From NCBI GenBank assembly GCA_907163375.1, contig CAJQUW010008647.1:1-64000 (forward strand): a DNA stretch of 64,000 bases. Reading direction: 5' to 3'. The notes beneath the pieces are model-generated. The model did no database searches. It was given only the letters and a program-made list of their open reading frames with translations, and had not been told where the DNA came from. The stretch is from Prostheceraeus crozeri (lineage: Eukaryota > Platyhelminthes > Polycladida > Euryleptidae). Of the stretch, positions 20,816 through 33,555 are shown in pieces. The translations under genes and the position numbers were made by a program. How positions within the stretch are numbered: the stretch's first letter is position 1; each line of letters starts with the position of its first letter.

Positions 20816-22829
20816 CAATAGTTTAATTAAATGTGATGTAGATGAGGCATTGTCATGTATTTTCAAAATTTCAAAATTATAATTTGATATCACATTATTA
20901 CTGTCGTGACATTGACTGTGGCCTCAGTCATACTTTTTGTAATTTTGTCTTGACGAGCTCTTCTATTCTGATGTGCAGATTGTGCTACCGATGCGATATA
21001 GAAGTTGAGGCATTTTGGTCACGTGACTTTGTAGATAAGATTCTTCTTGAAGCAAATATCGTCGCTGTTTATAGGACAATCTGCTACTTTACACGAATTC
21101 AGTCATAGCCTACAATAAAAACTTAATCTGTTGTCATTAATTTCGTCGGATTTTCGGGCTGTAATAGCCAACGTACAAAGCTTTCTGAAACTTTTCAGCG
21201 CAACATTAATAAACAATAGATGTTTTAAGCAATGTTATGCATCACGACGCTTTGTTTACATTTTCGTAAGTCTTGACTTTATTTATTCAAAGATCACTGG
21301 ATTGAAATGTCACACAGTGAGTTTCTCATCTGTTCTTCATTTTTTAGTGAGTTCAAAGCTTCAACTTCTTTCTTTGCCGAGTCGAAGAAGCAACGTTTTT
21401 CATATTATTCGCTGTCAGTTTACCTTTTAGACAAAGCGAAATTCGTCTTCTTATCTATATTCGTTTTGATCATGCTTGCGAGCAGCAAGCTTCAATAATG
21501 AATGACATGCAAGTCTATTCGCACGAAAGCCATTGATTTGAAGATATTAAAATGCCTCGAGATTGACGAAGAATTAGGAAATTGAAAAAAATGATAACAT
21601 TATTGAAAGGGCGAATTAGTGGAGAGTAAGAATAAGCTCCTCTCTCAGTTACGCATCTTTTGTCGTAAGGAAATGTAATAATTGAATTTTGATAGGTATT
21701 AGTGATTAGAGAGTGGTTAAACTTACTAAGTGATTGAAGAGTATAATAAGAGTATAATAGAAATGGTATAATGCACATCCCATGCTACATTGTCAGGCAG
21801 CTACAGCAGAAATTCAAGCTTAAGTTTGAATAGATTTAGGCCAGACATTTGAAACATACATTTTGGAAAGAGCCAAATATTACGATCGCCCGCCAAGCAT
21901 AACGCAAATTGATGAAGATAACAGCAGACTACAAGATCCAGAGAATAATTTCGTCACTGGCATGACACTTTCTGCTACAGAGGACGAAATGATGCTCCTT
22001 GTATTCAGTTGTGGTGCTGTATGCAGATGATATCACATTGATTGAGCCAATATTTCGAAATGATAATTCGCAAATTAATTCGCCATGTCTTCAAAGTTGA
22101 ATGAACTGTAACAGAATGTCTCTCAACTCAAGAAAGTCCCAACCTTAGAGTAGGGATATGTAGGTAGAGTGTCGACTCAAAAAAGTATCTGTATACAGTG
22201 AAAATTTTTATATGAGAAGATTCAGTTTCTTGCGGACATTACGTTCCCGTGGTCCAAAAAATTATTTGAGCAGTTCTAAAAATGTAACTCTCCAACAAGT
22301 AATTCTCCAACAAGCTGATTATTAAGGGAATTTCAGGAATTGTATTATTATGAAAATCTTCATGAAAAAGTCGCGATATAATTCATGCTTTCTTGCCTGA
22401 AATTTCAAGTTTTTAATTCAATCTTTACCGGCATGATTTTATGATTCACTAAATTCATGTTTCATTTCTAGAGTCTGAATACTGATGTGGAACCATCTAC
22501 ATCTTTCAAAGTTAAATGAAATAATTGTCTTTGATTATGTGATTTTGCTCTGCCAGTTGCAGGTTGTCTGTGATATGATCACGCTTAAGAAAATGCTCTT
22601 GAGGTTGACCATGAAAGTAATAGGAACCCATCGAATTGCTAATTTAGCAAATATTAAATCTCCAAGGCTGTCATGAGAATCTGTGAGATACCATCATCAT
22701 TCATTCTGCATTACAATCATGATCACTCAATTCCGCTGCAATTTCTGCAAAACTGCAAAAAATTTGCATATCTCACATTTGGTGACAATCACCTTTATCT
22801 CCCTTGAGTTCATTTAATAAAATCGAAAG
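20816..22829. other. no gene recognised
   Basis: Low-GC DNA with ORFs below 100 codons and no motifs. No repeat structure was noted. Confidence 0.4.
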
Positions 22830-23637
22830 TGTATACACATTGGGGATTTGATAAATGCGGAGTTACCACTCTACCTCATATCTACTGTATGGTCCCAGCA
22901 GCATGTTTTCCTCAAAGGATCTGATGTGGACTGTGCCTACACCAATATCAGCGTGGCCAAAGAGGTCAAAATCCTCGGGGTAATTTGGAGCGACAAACTT
23001 GCTTGGTGCTCTCACTTCGACAAGACACTGTAACCTGCTTCACAGCGCCTCTACGTCCTTCGAGTATTAAAGCCATTTGTATCTAGTGATAATTTGCGCA
23101 TGGTGTACAATGCCATTATATTGTCAATCTTATTGTATGCTGCTCCAGTTTTTGTGTGGTTTCCAAAAACTTTAGAACAGACATTTGAATTTTTTCGCAG
23201 AAGAGCTCATAAAATTATATGTGGTCGGAATTGTGAATGTGATTATTTTCCTTCAATTTTATCAATGAGAGAAAAACGTGCACGTGAATTTTTGCTTAAC
23301 TGTGAATCGCTGTGTTCTCATCCACTGCATCCATTTGTACCTAAACGTATGCCAAGATCCGGCCAATTTTGTTTGTCTCTGATCAATAGTTGTGGCAGAC
23401 TCTATTCTTTCTTTCTTTCCATGGACCTCTATTTTAATGAATTCATGCTGATTGTATATTTTCTTTCCCTATATTCTCATGCATTGTTTGAGTGCATGTT
23501 AATATGCTATTTGTATTTTAGATCAAATGTGTTTGCCGTGTCATTGCTCTTTTTTTATACTTGTTTTTGTCTGAAATGTGTTGATTTTCACTTCATAAAT
23601 AAATACTTTACTTCTACTTCTACTTCCTTAAGAAAGG
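22830..23637 (+). pseudogene. 5'-truncated non-LTR retrotransposon, 3' end with microsatellite tail
   Basis: The sequence encodes the last part of a reverse transcriptase: VAKEVKILGVIWSDKLAW (near 22955), then from 23094 an open frame with MVYNAIILSILLYAAPVF, RRRAHKIICGR and LSMREKRAREFLL. The 3' untranslated part is T-rich and ends at a TTACTTCTACTTCTACTTCC tail near 23632, typical of CR1/RTE-type retrotransposons. At least one frameshift separates the two coding parts (about 23030-23060). The insertion is truncated at its 5' end. Confidence 0.8.
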
Positions 23638-25242
23638 TCCAAAATTTGTCTTAGCTATTCCTATCAATGACACTTTCATTGCCGATTTCAACATTAAAAT
23701 CAATTCGCTCACCCGTGGAAAAATGCTCTACATGACCAAGAGGTAGAAAAGAAGCATCCTGGGGCGACCGCACAGAAACAGTGTTGGGTAGTGAGTTGTG
23801 AGTCCCTAACCGCATGGTGCGCACAAAATAGTTGTTAGAGTCTTGTTTCAATCCATGCATGACAACCCTTCTGTGTGCCTTTTGTATGACAGTTTCTATG
23901 GAGAGGAATTCAGTTTTTATCATCAATTGTCTGGTGAATTGAAATTTTAAAAGCGCATCACTGATGTTGACAAAACGTGTACCAATAGCGATAGTTGCTA
24001 CCGATCATAGTCAATGGACACCATAGAAATCCGACAATACAATAATACCGGTATAGTACTAGAATGACCATGGACATTAGAAATTATAAAATAGAACGTC
24101 GTGGACATGTTATGAAACCGGGGTGACGATTATTCGTCTATGTGCTGACTGTTTGCGCAATAAACTGTGTGCTATTTATTACAATGAACCTTTTTCATAA
24201 ACAAGTAAAAGAAAATTGCGGCATGAAAGCATAGATCTATAAAAAGCATATTAACAGACAGAGCTAGTTCCCTTGTTCACGCGTGCCCGCTATGACAGCA
24301 ACCAGATAGCAGAAACACAATTAGCACACAATGAGTGCTATTTTCATTGCCATGCAGTGCATGACAAGAGCTATTGTCATTCTTTTTTCCATGCAGTGGA
24401 CACGGAAGTTTTGCGCAGGCAAGTGGACGCGCTTAAGGAAGTCATCAATGTTCTGCTTTTAGGTGCATGAAAGCGGCACGATTTCTAATCTCATATAAGT
24501 CTGATGACGAAACAAATGTCATCTGCAATGAATTCTCTATTCACAATAGTAACGTCTTGATGTTTACAGACACCAATCTCACCACACCCGGCGGGAACGG
24601 CCATCAAACGAAAAAAAATACGAGGCCTTAAGCACTTGTATTTTTGGAAAGTATACATGTCACAGATATCATGCATGTCAGTCACCAAAATCATCTATGA
24701 GCTATTGCCAAATTATGACGTCATCTTTCAAAATGGCCGTCATGATTATAAAAATAGGCTATATCTCGAAAATGAATGATTTTAAGGCCCATTACTGTAT
24801 TACGAACAGATATAAAGTCGACGATTTCCTCTCATGTGTGACTAGGGATATGCCAATAAGCTACATAATACATGTATATGTCAATAATGACGTTATAGGC
24901 CTTATTCAAAATGGCCGCCATAATTACGAAAATCGGCTGTAACCCGAAAACAAATAAATTTAAGGCCTGAACATCTAAAGCATCTTACATCAATAAATTC
25001 AACACGTTCACTGCCAAGCCAGGAAATGGTTGTTCCTTCCAGTTTGCCAAACCAAACTGAAAATTGAATCATGAAACACAATGTTATTCGGTATCTGTAG
25101 CATCCATTATTATATTTTCTGAACTTATTTTCTAACTTGGCCCACTACGAGTATACTCGTGACTTGCAAATATGAAGAAATGTCCATCTTATTTGCTAAC
25201 TACGAGCATACTCGTAGTGGTAGTAAATTAATTTGCGATGTC
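23638..25242. other. no gene; diffuse CAAAATGGCCG repeats
   Basis: No credible ORF. Two units near 24728 and 24908 share CAAAATGGCCG, CATGATTA/CATAATTA and AATCGGCT/AATAGGCT blocks and a TTTAAGGCC tail. This is a diverged direct repeat of about 180 bp, reminiscent of the modules in the 17030-17975 foldback. At 25148-25222 two ACGAGTATACTCGT-like palindromes stand 50 bp apart. Confidence 0.4.
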
Positions 25243-25470
25243 AAACTGTAACCCAGTGGTTCTTAACCTTTTTGCTCGGATTCCTCCCTAAAAGTTGAAA
25301 GTGTGTTTAATTCCTCCCTCTCAACTAGTAGGCACCTATTCAAGTTCAAAAAAGAAGTCAAAGAAAGCAGTAACAAATATTTTCAAAAGCAGACTTCAGG
25401 CAACCTATCAAGAAGAATCTAAGCAAGCCTACATGTATATGGGAAGTGTTATAAGCATTTCAACAAAAAA

Positions 25471-27240
25471 CTAATGACTGCACTGAGCCTGATGCTTACC
25501 GGACAATTCCTGAATTCGAGGTCTCAAATTCGTGAGTTTTAATCTCAAATCACCGCGTGCGCTGATGTTCAGTCGATTTCTCTTCTTGGTCATCAAATCT
25601 GATACCGCCGAGAAACCGGACTCGACCAGGTACGATGTTGGAAAAGGAAGTAGTAGCGTGTGAGCATTGGCTGATAACATTGGGTACTTTTCAACAGTTT
25701 CCTGAGCGAGCCATGCCATTTGACCTTTAAGCCAAAAAAGGCACATCATTGAAGGGTCTTGCTGCATATCGCTCATTTCATTTCGTAGATATTCATCAAC
25801 CTGAACGACGGAGCACAACATTGGTTGAACCAGCCAGTCTGGGAAATTCATGTTCCTTATATCCTCAAAACGGTTGTTGAAGTCTGAGATCAACATATCC
25901 AAGTGGTTAACAATCGCGAGTAAACAATGGTCACTTATCTCACACTGCTGCATTGTAGTCATACTCTTGAAATCCTGTCTTGATATTTCATCACGGATAA
26001 GTCCAAGACGTGTTATGAAACCCAGTATGTTAGTCCTGGCGTCAAGGAGAGTCTTACATTGACCCTGCAGGGAAAGATTCAAGCTGTTCATCTTACCGAA
26101 AATGTCTGCTAAGTATGCAATGTATGCCCGTCCATTAGGGGTCCATAGTGATTCAAAGTCTTTATAACCATCGAGAAATTTTTCGATCTGATCATAGAGC
26201 TGCCAGAATCTTGCCAAGCAATTCCCTTGCGATAGCCAGCGTATATGGCTGTGTAGCAACAATGTGGCTTGTACATCATTATCGTTGCAGAATTGATTGA
26301 ACAGACGTTCCATTTTAGGATTAGCGTTGATTTTATTGATGCATTTGACGACGCAGTGCATGATATCGGACAATTCTGGTCAAAGATTCTTTGACACTAG
26401 ATTCTCACGATGCAGAACGCAATGAATAGTCTTAATGTTGGCATTGTTGTCCTTCAAGAGTTTCAGGAAACCATTGTTCTTTCCAATCATGGCTGGTGCA
26501 CCATCGGCTGCGCAAGAGGTGATGGAAGTCATGGGAATGTTCCATTTCGCAAGGTAGTCGCTGAGTATGTTGTAGATGTCGAGTGCTGTTGTCGTCGTAG
26601 GGAAATACTTGCATAGCAGCATTTCTTCTTTGAAATCTCCTTCGTCGATGTACCGCACAAATGCCATCAAGATAGTCACTTCTGTTTATAGTTGATTCAT
26701 CAACTTGTACAGAAAAACAGCAGTTACGCAGTTTATGTATTAACTGTTCTTCAATATCACCACCCATTTCATCGATACGCTGCCGGACAGAATCGTTGCT
26801 CAGTGGAATTAGATTCGCATCAGTAACATGCTTCTCCAATACCGTGTTGGCGAATACACGTATAGCCGGCTTCACTAATTCTTCTGCGATTGTGTGGGGC
26901 TTTCCTGATTTAGCGACTAAAAGAGATATTTCGTAGCTGGCTTTCAATGAACGTGCCGCCGTGTCGGTTCTCGATTTATACATAGAAGTGTTTGTATGTC
27001 GAGTTGACTTTCCATACTCATCTTTCAAGTCACAGAAGTATTTAACGGGCTTGTTGCTGTGTTCACTATGACGGGTTGTAAAATGCTATTGCAATTTCGA
27101 CGGTCTCATTGAATCTTTACCATCGTTTGGTGACATAGTAAGCAGAATGGCAAGCGTGCATCATGAGCTGCTGCAATAAAGCCGTATTTGAGATAGTCCA
27201 CTGAATATTGTCCAACTTTGATTTTTTGCTTGGAAGCCAT
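25471..27240 (-). pseudogene. hAT transposase, BED-finger type, frameshifted
   Basis: The start at 27240 opens a BED-like finger (KYGFIAAAHD, then FCLLC). Three main frames follow: 27028-26432 (DESTINRSDYLDGIC with a catalytic Asp), 26679-26380 (SCAADGAPAMIGKNNGF, second catalytic region) and 26373-25471 (a long helical insertion, then the hAT dimerisation region LLPFPTSYLVESGFSAVSD with an RNRLNI tail). These are the features of transposases related to ZBED5/SCAND3/FAM200. Several frameshifts make it inactive. Expected length of about 590 residues fits the family. Confidence 0.88.
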
Positions 27241-27492
27241 AATAACAGTTGTCGCGAGACAGTTAATCATCGATCAATTCTGCAGAATGACATGCCGTAG
27301 CAAGATATACGCTGATGGACTAATGACGAACTGTGATTGGCTGATGACGTTGAAAATAGCAATTGATTAAGCAAATTCACAGAATCATAGAGAATAAATA
27401 AGGAGAGAGGCCTCATGCACCGAGAAAGAATGACGCAGCATCAACTCGCGATTATACCTCAACTCAACAGGAGAATATTCAAGTTTTACACA

Positions 27493-27824
27493 TTAATGCC
27501 TCTAACTTTTGAACCACTAATCCAATTGACCATATTTGAACTACTGATTATTCAGAGCGTGAGCATCATTTCATCTATTCATGTAACATAACTATTCTCA
27601 ATACTAAAAAAGTTAGTCAGCGTGCAAAAATTAGTAAGACAGTAAAAATTGGCAAAATTCCTTGATTTTTATTGTCTTACTAATTTTCGCACGCTGACTA
27701 ACTTTTTTAGTATTGAGAATAGTTAGGTTGCATGAATAGATGAAATGGAGCTCACACCTTGAATCATCAGTAGTTCAAAATTTGGAGTCAATTGGGCGGG
27801 TGGTTAAAAAGTTAGAGGCATTAA
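27493..27824. repeat. 332-bp palindromic MITE inside the hAT element
   Basis: The left arm starts TTAATGCCTCTAAC and the right arm ends GTTAGAGGCATTAA. Arms of about 150 bp match closely around a centre near 27660. The ends carry TTAA, which would fit a piggyBac-like target duplication, although the palindrome makes this ambiguous. Confidence 0.75.
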
Positions 27825-29483
27825 CGCTTTTCCAACAGCCATAACTGCTTGAAGTCAACATCGTAAGTGTAGTCAGCTGGCGTGAGTAATCGTATTTCAC
27901 TGCCATCATTCATCTTCACTTATGAATGGGAATGTGACGCCACTCTTCATTGACTCTCTCTGACCAGAACTCTTCGAGTCTTTGATGTCAGGGCGACTGC
28001 GCAGGCCACAGACAAAGCGTTCAGGTGACAAGCTTGAGCCGCGTAATTGATTCTTCCGGTAATTAAATAATTATTCGAGTGGGACGGTCGTACACAGTAC
28101 ACACAGATAATTGCATATACTGTATATTAGTAGTTTCTAAATCTGTGGTCGTGATGGCTATTACACAGTAGCTGCATTAGCATCCTGAATATTGGGAAAC
28201 GATTAACGAACACTGACGATGATAACTCACATGTGACGATAAATCTACAGATCTTGTTCATCCCAAATACTCCTTCGAACTTCATTCCTCCCCAAATCCT
28301 CCTTTGGACATCATTCCTCCCCTAGCATGTTGAATTCCTCCCCAGGGAGCCACATGGCCCCCGGTTAAGAACCACTGCTGTAACCCTTACAGTAGTAATT
28401 AGGAAATTAGGACAAATTCCTGTCAGCTAGAAATAATGAAATTAAATTAATTAAAACTTTTAGAGATATTAGCTATCATTCCATTGGGATCAGGTTACAC
28501 AACAGTCAGGCAGTTCAAAGTCGATCAACAAGTAAATCTGCGAAGGAATACAACGTGAGCAAACAAACGTGTAGTTACAAAACTATTTGGATTTCAACAT
28601 ATTGCGAAATATGGGTCGCTAAGCATTGGTAATAACATTGGTAATAAATATTGGACGTGGGCAGAAGGAAAGACGAATGAGCATGCGACTATGGCGGAAC
28701 AGACCGCGCGCGGAGACCAAAAACAATCTCATGGCCAATGCAAGCGAGCAGGATCATTGCGAAACCATCATTCAAACAAGCAAGAAGAGGATATATAAAC
28801 GGCGGAGCCGACGACCAAACAACAACGGCATTGAGTGACGACTGCGTTGAAGTGTCATCATTTAACTAACTGCTCTTGATAATTTGTAACTCTGCTCCCT
28901 ATCTCTCGAAGGTGAGACACAGAGTTGCTAACCATCTCTTAATTAAGTTTCCGCTCCCCGTTACGGTGAGACTCGGAAACCTTTTATGCCGTTGTCCAAA
29001 ACTGTGTTTATCTTGGTTAATTGAATCTTACCTTCACCAGTTGTTGTTTTATTCAACATCACCAGCTTGGGGTTGCAGCCGTAGGTTAGTAAATATTGGG
29101 ACCGTAATATTGAGGTACAGTTAAACCTTAATATTACAAAACTACCGCAGTTTTTTTAACGATGACTACGGTGAGAAGTTGAAAAGAAAAAGCTCATGTC
29201 TATCAGATGCTTTGTATCACGCGCATCCAATGACTTCCAAATATGGTGCAGACATCTGTCCTGCGCTTTGTGCTGATGTGTCTTTTGAAGCTTCAAGTGC
29301 TTCGAAATGAATACTTCGAAATCTGCTTGTTGGTCGATAAAATGGCTGTTTCTTGAACTTCTTTGAAGTGGAAACAGCATTTTGAAAAGACACGCTATTC
29401 AACCTCAGCAGTATGATTATACATGTATATTAACGAATTTGGCAATATTGTCGATCGGGACCATAAGGTTATGGAGTTAGCTA

Positions 29484-30475
29484 TAATAAATGTTATATAG
29501 AAAAAGCAACGCCAAGGTTTTCATTAAGTGGCCCGATATATTTTGCCGGCTCTTGTCAAGGTGAACACTGGAGTAAGAGACATGGAAGTTGACAGCAGAA
29601 TTGCAAATATGAACGCAGTTAACAGACGGACAGACATGGACAGTATCTCGTGACATAGATAGCCCACACATTCACGTGGTTAATAAAACGTCTTCTACTG
29701 AAAGGTAGGGAGTATTTACAAACAGAAAAATTAATAAAGAAAATAAAGTAATAAAGAAAATAACAAATAAAGAAATGTATATAAATAAAGAAGAAAAGAA
29801 AAATATATATGTACAAAAACAAATAAAGATAACCAAAAAGAAAAGGAAACAAAGGAAAAAGTTACCAAGGTAAAAGTAAGTTCACAACTGTCTCTTTCTG
29901 CACACACAGATCTGGTTGCACTTTATGAATGAGCAGAGCTTCAGTGACTGCAAGGTGTCCACTTCCTCGACATCTTCTTAAAATCCTGAAGCACGATCTT
30001 GGCGGTCGACTGGGTACACAACTCAACAAGTGACGGGTGATGTTGCTTGATGCTCTCCTCCTTTGTCCCTTCTCGAGCCAGCGTGGAATATGCTCAGCGA
30101 TCCGTTGGGACAATAGACGGTCCGTCCGACCGATGTATTTGCTACCGCAAGTACAGTTGAATTCATAGATGACTTTGGATTCGGCTTCAGGAGGTAAATT
30201 GTCTTTGAGACGCGGGCGCCATAGTGGCTGAGTCACTGAAATCACTTTGAGTTGGACAGTCGGGTAAAGTAGGAGACGTTTTACTAACCACGTGAATGTG
30301 TGGGCTATCTATGTCACGAGATACTGTCCATGTCTGTCCGTCTGTTAACTGCGTTCATATTTGCAATTCTGCTGTCAACTTCCATGTCTCTTACTCCAGT
30401 GTTCACCTTGAGAAGAGCCGGCGAAATATATCGGGCCACTTAATGAAAACCTTGGCGTTGCTTTTTCTATATAAA
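29484..30475. mobile_element. Penelope-like fragment bounded by inverted repeats
   Basis: A segment of about 200 bp at 29484-29690 recurs inverted at 30275-30475 with near identity (TTGGCGTTGCTTTTTCTATATA, CGTGACATAGATAGCCCACACATTCACGTGG). Between them lies a GIY-YIG ORF on the minus strand. Penelope-like elements often carry terminal repeats in inverted or mixed orientation, so this looks like the 3' end of such an element bounded by its pseudo-LTRs. Confidence 0.65.
29862..30245 (-). pseudogene. Penelope-like GIY-YIG endonuclease domain
   Basis: 127 codons. Core motif CTCGSKYIGRTDRLLSQRI (the YIG half of GIY-YIG, preceded by a Cys pair), followed by EHIPRWLEKG and a conserved NITRHLLSC segment. 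This is the C-terminal nuclease that nicks target DNA in Penelope-like retroelements. The reverse transcriptase that should precede it is absent here, so it is a fragment. The frame itself is open. Confidence 0.75.
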
Positions 30476-30631
30476 ATTTCAAGTCAGAATGGTGTATTCA
30501 AATATAATAAATGTAGTAGCATGTCATTGATGATTGCAGTTTCAGTCTGAATATTGAGCTCAAGATGACATTTAAGAATATTCAACCTCATGCATGCGTA
30601 ATGTCAGCAATAAAGAAAATGCTTTTGAATG

Positions 30632-32530
30632 TCAACGAGCAATTTCATTGCTGTAAATTGTACAAACGAGAGGGAAGAAAGATCTGCACCGCCTCACAGT
30701 TCGCCGTTTGAGTAGTATGAATAGTCCTGAACACGATATAACAGGTAGCAGTGAATGCAGACTATGATAAGGACACACAATTTTGCTAAAAAATATTAGG
30801 GACAGTATCTTTCGGCGGAGAGCTAAAGGTGTCAAGCATTGGTTTCGACATTCGGCGCCAAAAATCACTCGATGAAATCGATTTTGTAATTTGTTCGATT
30901 CGATTTTCATCACCTGCTGACAATCCCAAAAACAAACAAAAGTGCAAAATATTCTATAAGGGATCTTGCAAGTGATTCGTACGTAGTTACCAGTTGATGC
31001 TTTGACAAGGATGGCTTCAAAATTCTGAGAGCATACAGTCATCGCGAAGCGTGGGAGATGGTTTCATCGATGTGGTCAGAGAAAGTCCATCTTGAATTAG
31101 ATTTCACTCCCAAGATCTTCAGAGTTTCTACTATTCTCACATCCGAAAAATTAGGTGTAAAGCAGTTCTGAACCTTCTTCACATTCAGGAATTTCGATTT
31201 CTTTATGTTAAAAGGCAGACCGATTTCACTTGATCACTTAAAAATTCGGTTGTGCTCACAATAAATGGTCTCCAAACTCTGAGTCATTCTATCTTTGAAG
31301 ATGCGAAAGCATATTGTCGCATCATCGGCATATTTAACCACTTGCAGCCATGCAAGTCGGCTGCATTTTCGGCCATGCAGTCATCCCCGATTGAGTAAGA
31401 TCACACGGTATTTACAAACATAAGTGGGCCAATGATTGAGCCTTGTGGGATTCCGGAGGTTGCCACTACTGAGTTACTTTTATGTATTCCAACACGAAAG
31501 AACTGCTTGCACTGGTCATGATAAGAAGATATCCATTCAATAAAACCGTCAGGAAAACGTAATGCCATAAGTCTATTGAATATCTGATGGTGTGGAAGCT
31601 TGTCAAAGTCTTTGAAAATCGTAGGCTACAATTACTGCCCCAGCTGTTGAGCAGTCGTTTAAATATCTCGAAACGTGATCCTCGACCATCATCAGTACAC
31701 AAAGAGATGAAGAACCGGGACGGAAACCAAATTGATTTTTATCAAAATGTCTCATGAACACACTTTCCGTTGATTTTAGCAATACTATCTCTAGCAGTTT
31801 TGCGGGTGTTGGCAGTATGCTGATCGGTCTTATGTCGTCTACAGTTGGCTTTGGTACTTTACGAACCGGCGTCACTGCAAAAGTTTTCCAGACATCAGGG
31901 ATTAAACCTTGAGTAATTGAAAATCTAAAAAGGTGAGTTAACGCGGTTGCGATAAAGGGAGCTGCTTCTTTACATTAGGGATGTCAAGCGACGATTTCTT
32001 TACATTTAGAGAAGATGGAACCTCAAGAAGATGGAACATCATTGCTCTTCTCACTGGACAAGTCCATTCATAAAAATCAAAATAATGAGACTGAAAGTCA
32101 GTTGATTCTTTTGCTTGAAAATTTGATTTGAGAGCCTTGCTTATCAATTCATATCCTTTGTCTATGCTGTCACATTGCGAAAATATCTTGTCAATAGGGT
32201 TTCTCTCTCGAATACCAAGGGTAGAGTGTACGGCATTCCTTTGGTGCATAGAACTTTTGTCTTCTGCATCTCATCTAATATTTTCAATTTCAGATGGCTA
32301 TAAATCTCAAAATTACCGATAAGATAAGCGTGCCATCGTGCACTTATCATCGATTTCAATACTGTGGTAATCCATGGCTTGTCTTTTGGTGTCTGAGTTG
32401 AGTGACAAAAGAGACAGGGATACAATTTTCAACCAAATCATTCAAAATGTTGTTAAATAAAGCAACTTTATCATTCAACGATAAATCACTTTCAAAAACT
32501 AAGTCCCAGCTTGCTGTGCTCAATTTATAC
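30632..32530 (-). pseudogene. non-LTR retrotransposon reverse transcriptase (CR1/Jockey-like), decayed
   Basis: Minus-strand fragments in order: a pre-RT linker (TPKDKPWITTVLKSMISAR, near 32370), RT block 1-2 (RPISILPTPAKLLE, near 31830), KNQFGFRPGSSS (near 31750), a VIVAYDFQ strand where the first catalytic Asp is expected (near 31620), and a C-terminal part with NRFHRVIFG and LRRKILSL (near 30850). Many stops and shifts. Penelope sequence adjoins on the left side. Orientation is opposite to the RT at 36309. Confidence 0.7.
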
Positions 32531-33063
32531 AAAAAATTACGAAAATAAGATTACCCGCAATAATGAAAAAACCATAGATTGCTCGGCGCTTCGTCCGTTC
32601 TCTATTGAAGCGTACACGGAACTGAATGAAATGACAGCGTGGACAGTTGCAAAGACCGTCATGACAAATACTCAGGCTGGCTGGCATTACACACAAGATA
32701 CAGAGGACAATAGTAGTTACGCCACAACATCACAGATCAAATAGTGAAGTTTAAGTCAAACACGGAAAGTAGCAGAATCATGAGATGCACAAATCAAAGT
32801 CAAAGTTAATTAATGAAATCGGATTCAATACCATAACAAAAAATGATAGCAATACTGTTAATGCAATGAAATAATACTGCTAACTAAGTACAATACAAAA
32901 ATCGAATAAAATGCAGCAACTGAGTAAAATTATAATACTGAAATATGCAAGGAAAAAAATTGAAATCAAAAATCAAATCAAAAAGGGATACAAACAGAAG
33001 AAGCAAAAAAATGATGAAGTAAATAAAAATAAAAAAGGAAAGTAAGTAAAAAAAGAGAAAATA

Positions 33064-33490
33064 TCACAGAATAGTGGACACGAAAATACGATCTTTCTGG
33101 ACACATAAACTCGACTTTAACTACTTTATGGCAAAACCTTCGGCTATAAAGAGTTCGTACTGAGACCACAGATGTAAAGTCTTCCGTGTAGGCACTAGTT
33201 CTATGAGAACACTGCTGGAGGTGCTTGGTGACACTTGAAGACGGCTTTTTAGTTGAACGAGGTCTCGTAGCACCGTTGGCAAACCATTTGGGCAAATGTT
33301 TCTTGACACGAAGTCGTAAGGCCCTCGTACACTTCCCTAGGTCGGTCCGCAACCACAAAGATAAGAATATACCACATTGTTTTGCTAGAGAAGTGGGATG
33401 GGATCCTTTGGAGCATTCGAACACAGATGAGTAGTCTGTGGAGCATTCGAACACAGATGTGAAAATAAGATTGTCGCAAATCACAAGCCA
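33064..33490 (-). pseudogene. second Penelope-like GIY-YIG fragment
   Basis: The minus-strand ORF shares RVKKHLPKWFANGATRP and SSSVTKHLQQCS with the post-core part of Penelope GIY-YIG domains (compare EHIPRWLEKG and NITRHLLSC at 29862-30245). The Cys/YIG core itself is degraded. It is a different subfamily from the neighbour at 29.9 kb. Confidence 0.6.
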
Positions 33491-33555
33491 TTTGAACGCG
33501 GCTATTTGAATGTCTCACACGCGTTGGTGTCACTGTCTGAGCAATCAATGATCTA

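Larger units (their letters stand above)
25254..28377 (-). mobile_element. hAT-family DNA transposon (ZBED5/SCAND3-like)
   Basis: The termini CAGTGGTTCTTAACC (25254) and GGTTAAGAACCACTG (ending 28377) are perfect inverted repeats. A perfect 8-bp duplication CTGTAACC flanks them (25246-25253 and 28378-28385), the hallmark of hAT insertion. Subterminal ATTCCTCCC repeats occur at both ends. The element is 3124 bp and carries a decayed transposase on the minus strand. It has a 332-bp palindromic insertion at 27493-27824. Confidence 0.95.
25247..29138 (+). mobile_element. solo LTR interrupted by a hAT element
   Basis: Removing the hAT insertion (25254-28377 and one 8-bp duplication) leaves about 760 bp that starts TGTAACC and ends ATTACA, the TG...CA inverted ends of an LTR. 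It is flanked by a 4-bp duplication AAAC (25243-25246 and 29139-29142). A TATATAAA box at about 28791 sits where an LTR promoter would. No gag, pol or primer-binding site follows, so this is a solo LTR. Superfamily is undetermined. Confidence 0.7.

Noticed and set aside
29520-29600. A hammerhead ribozyme in the Penelope-like inverted repeat
   Set aside because: Such ribozymes occur in some Penelope-like elements, but I could not find the CUGANGA and GAAA core with pairing stems here.
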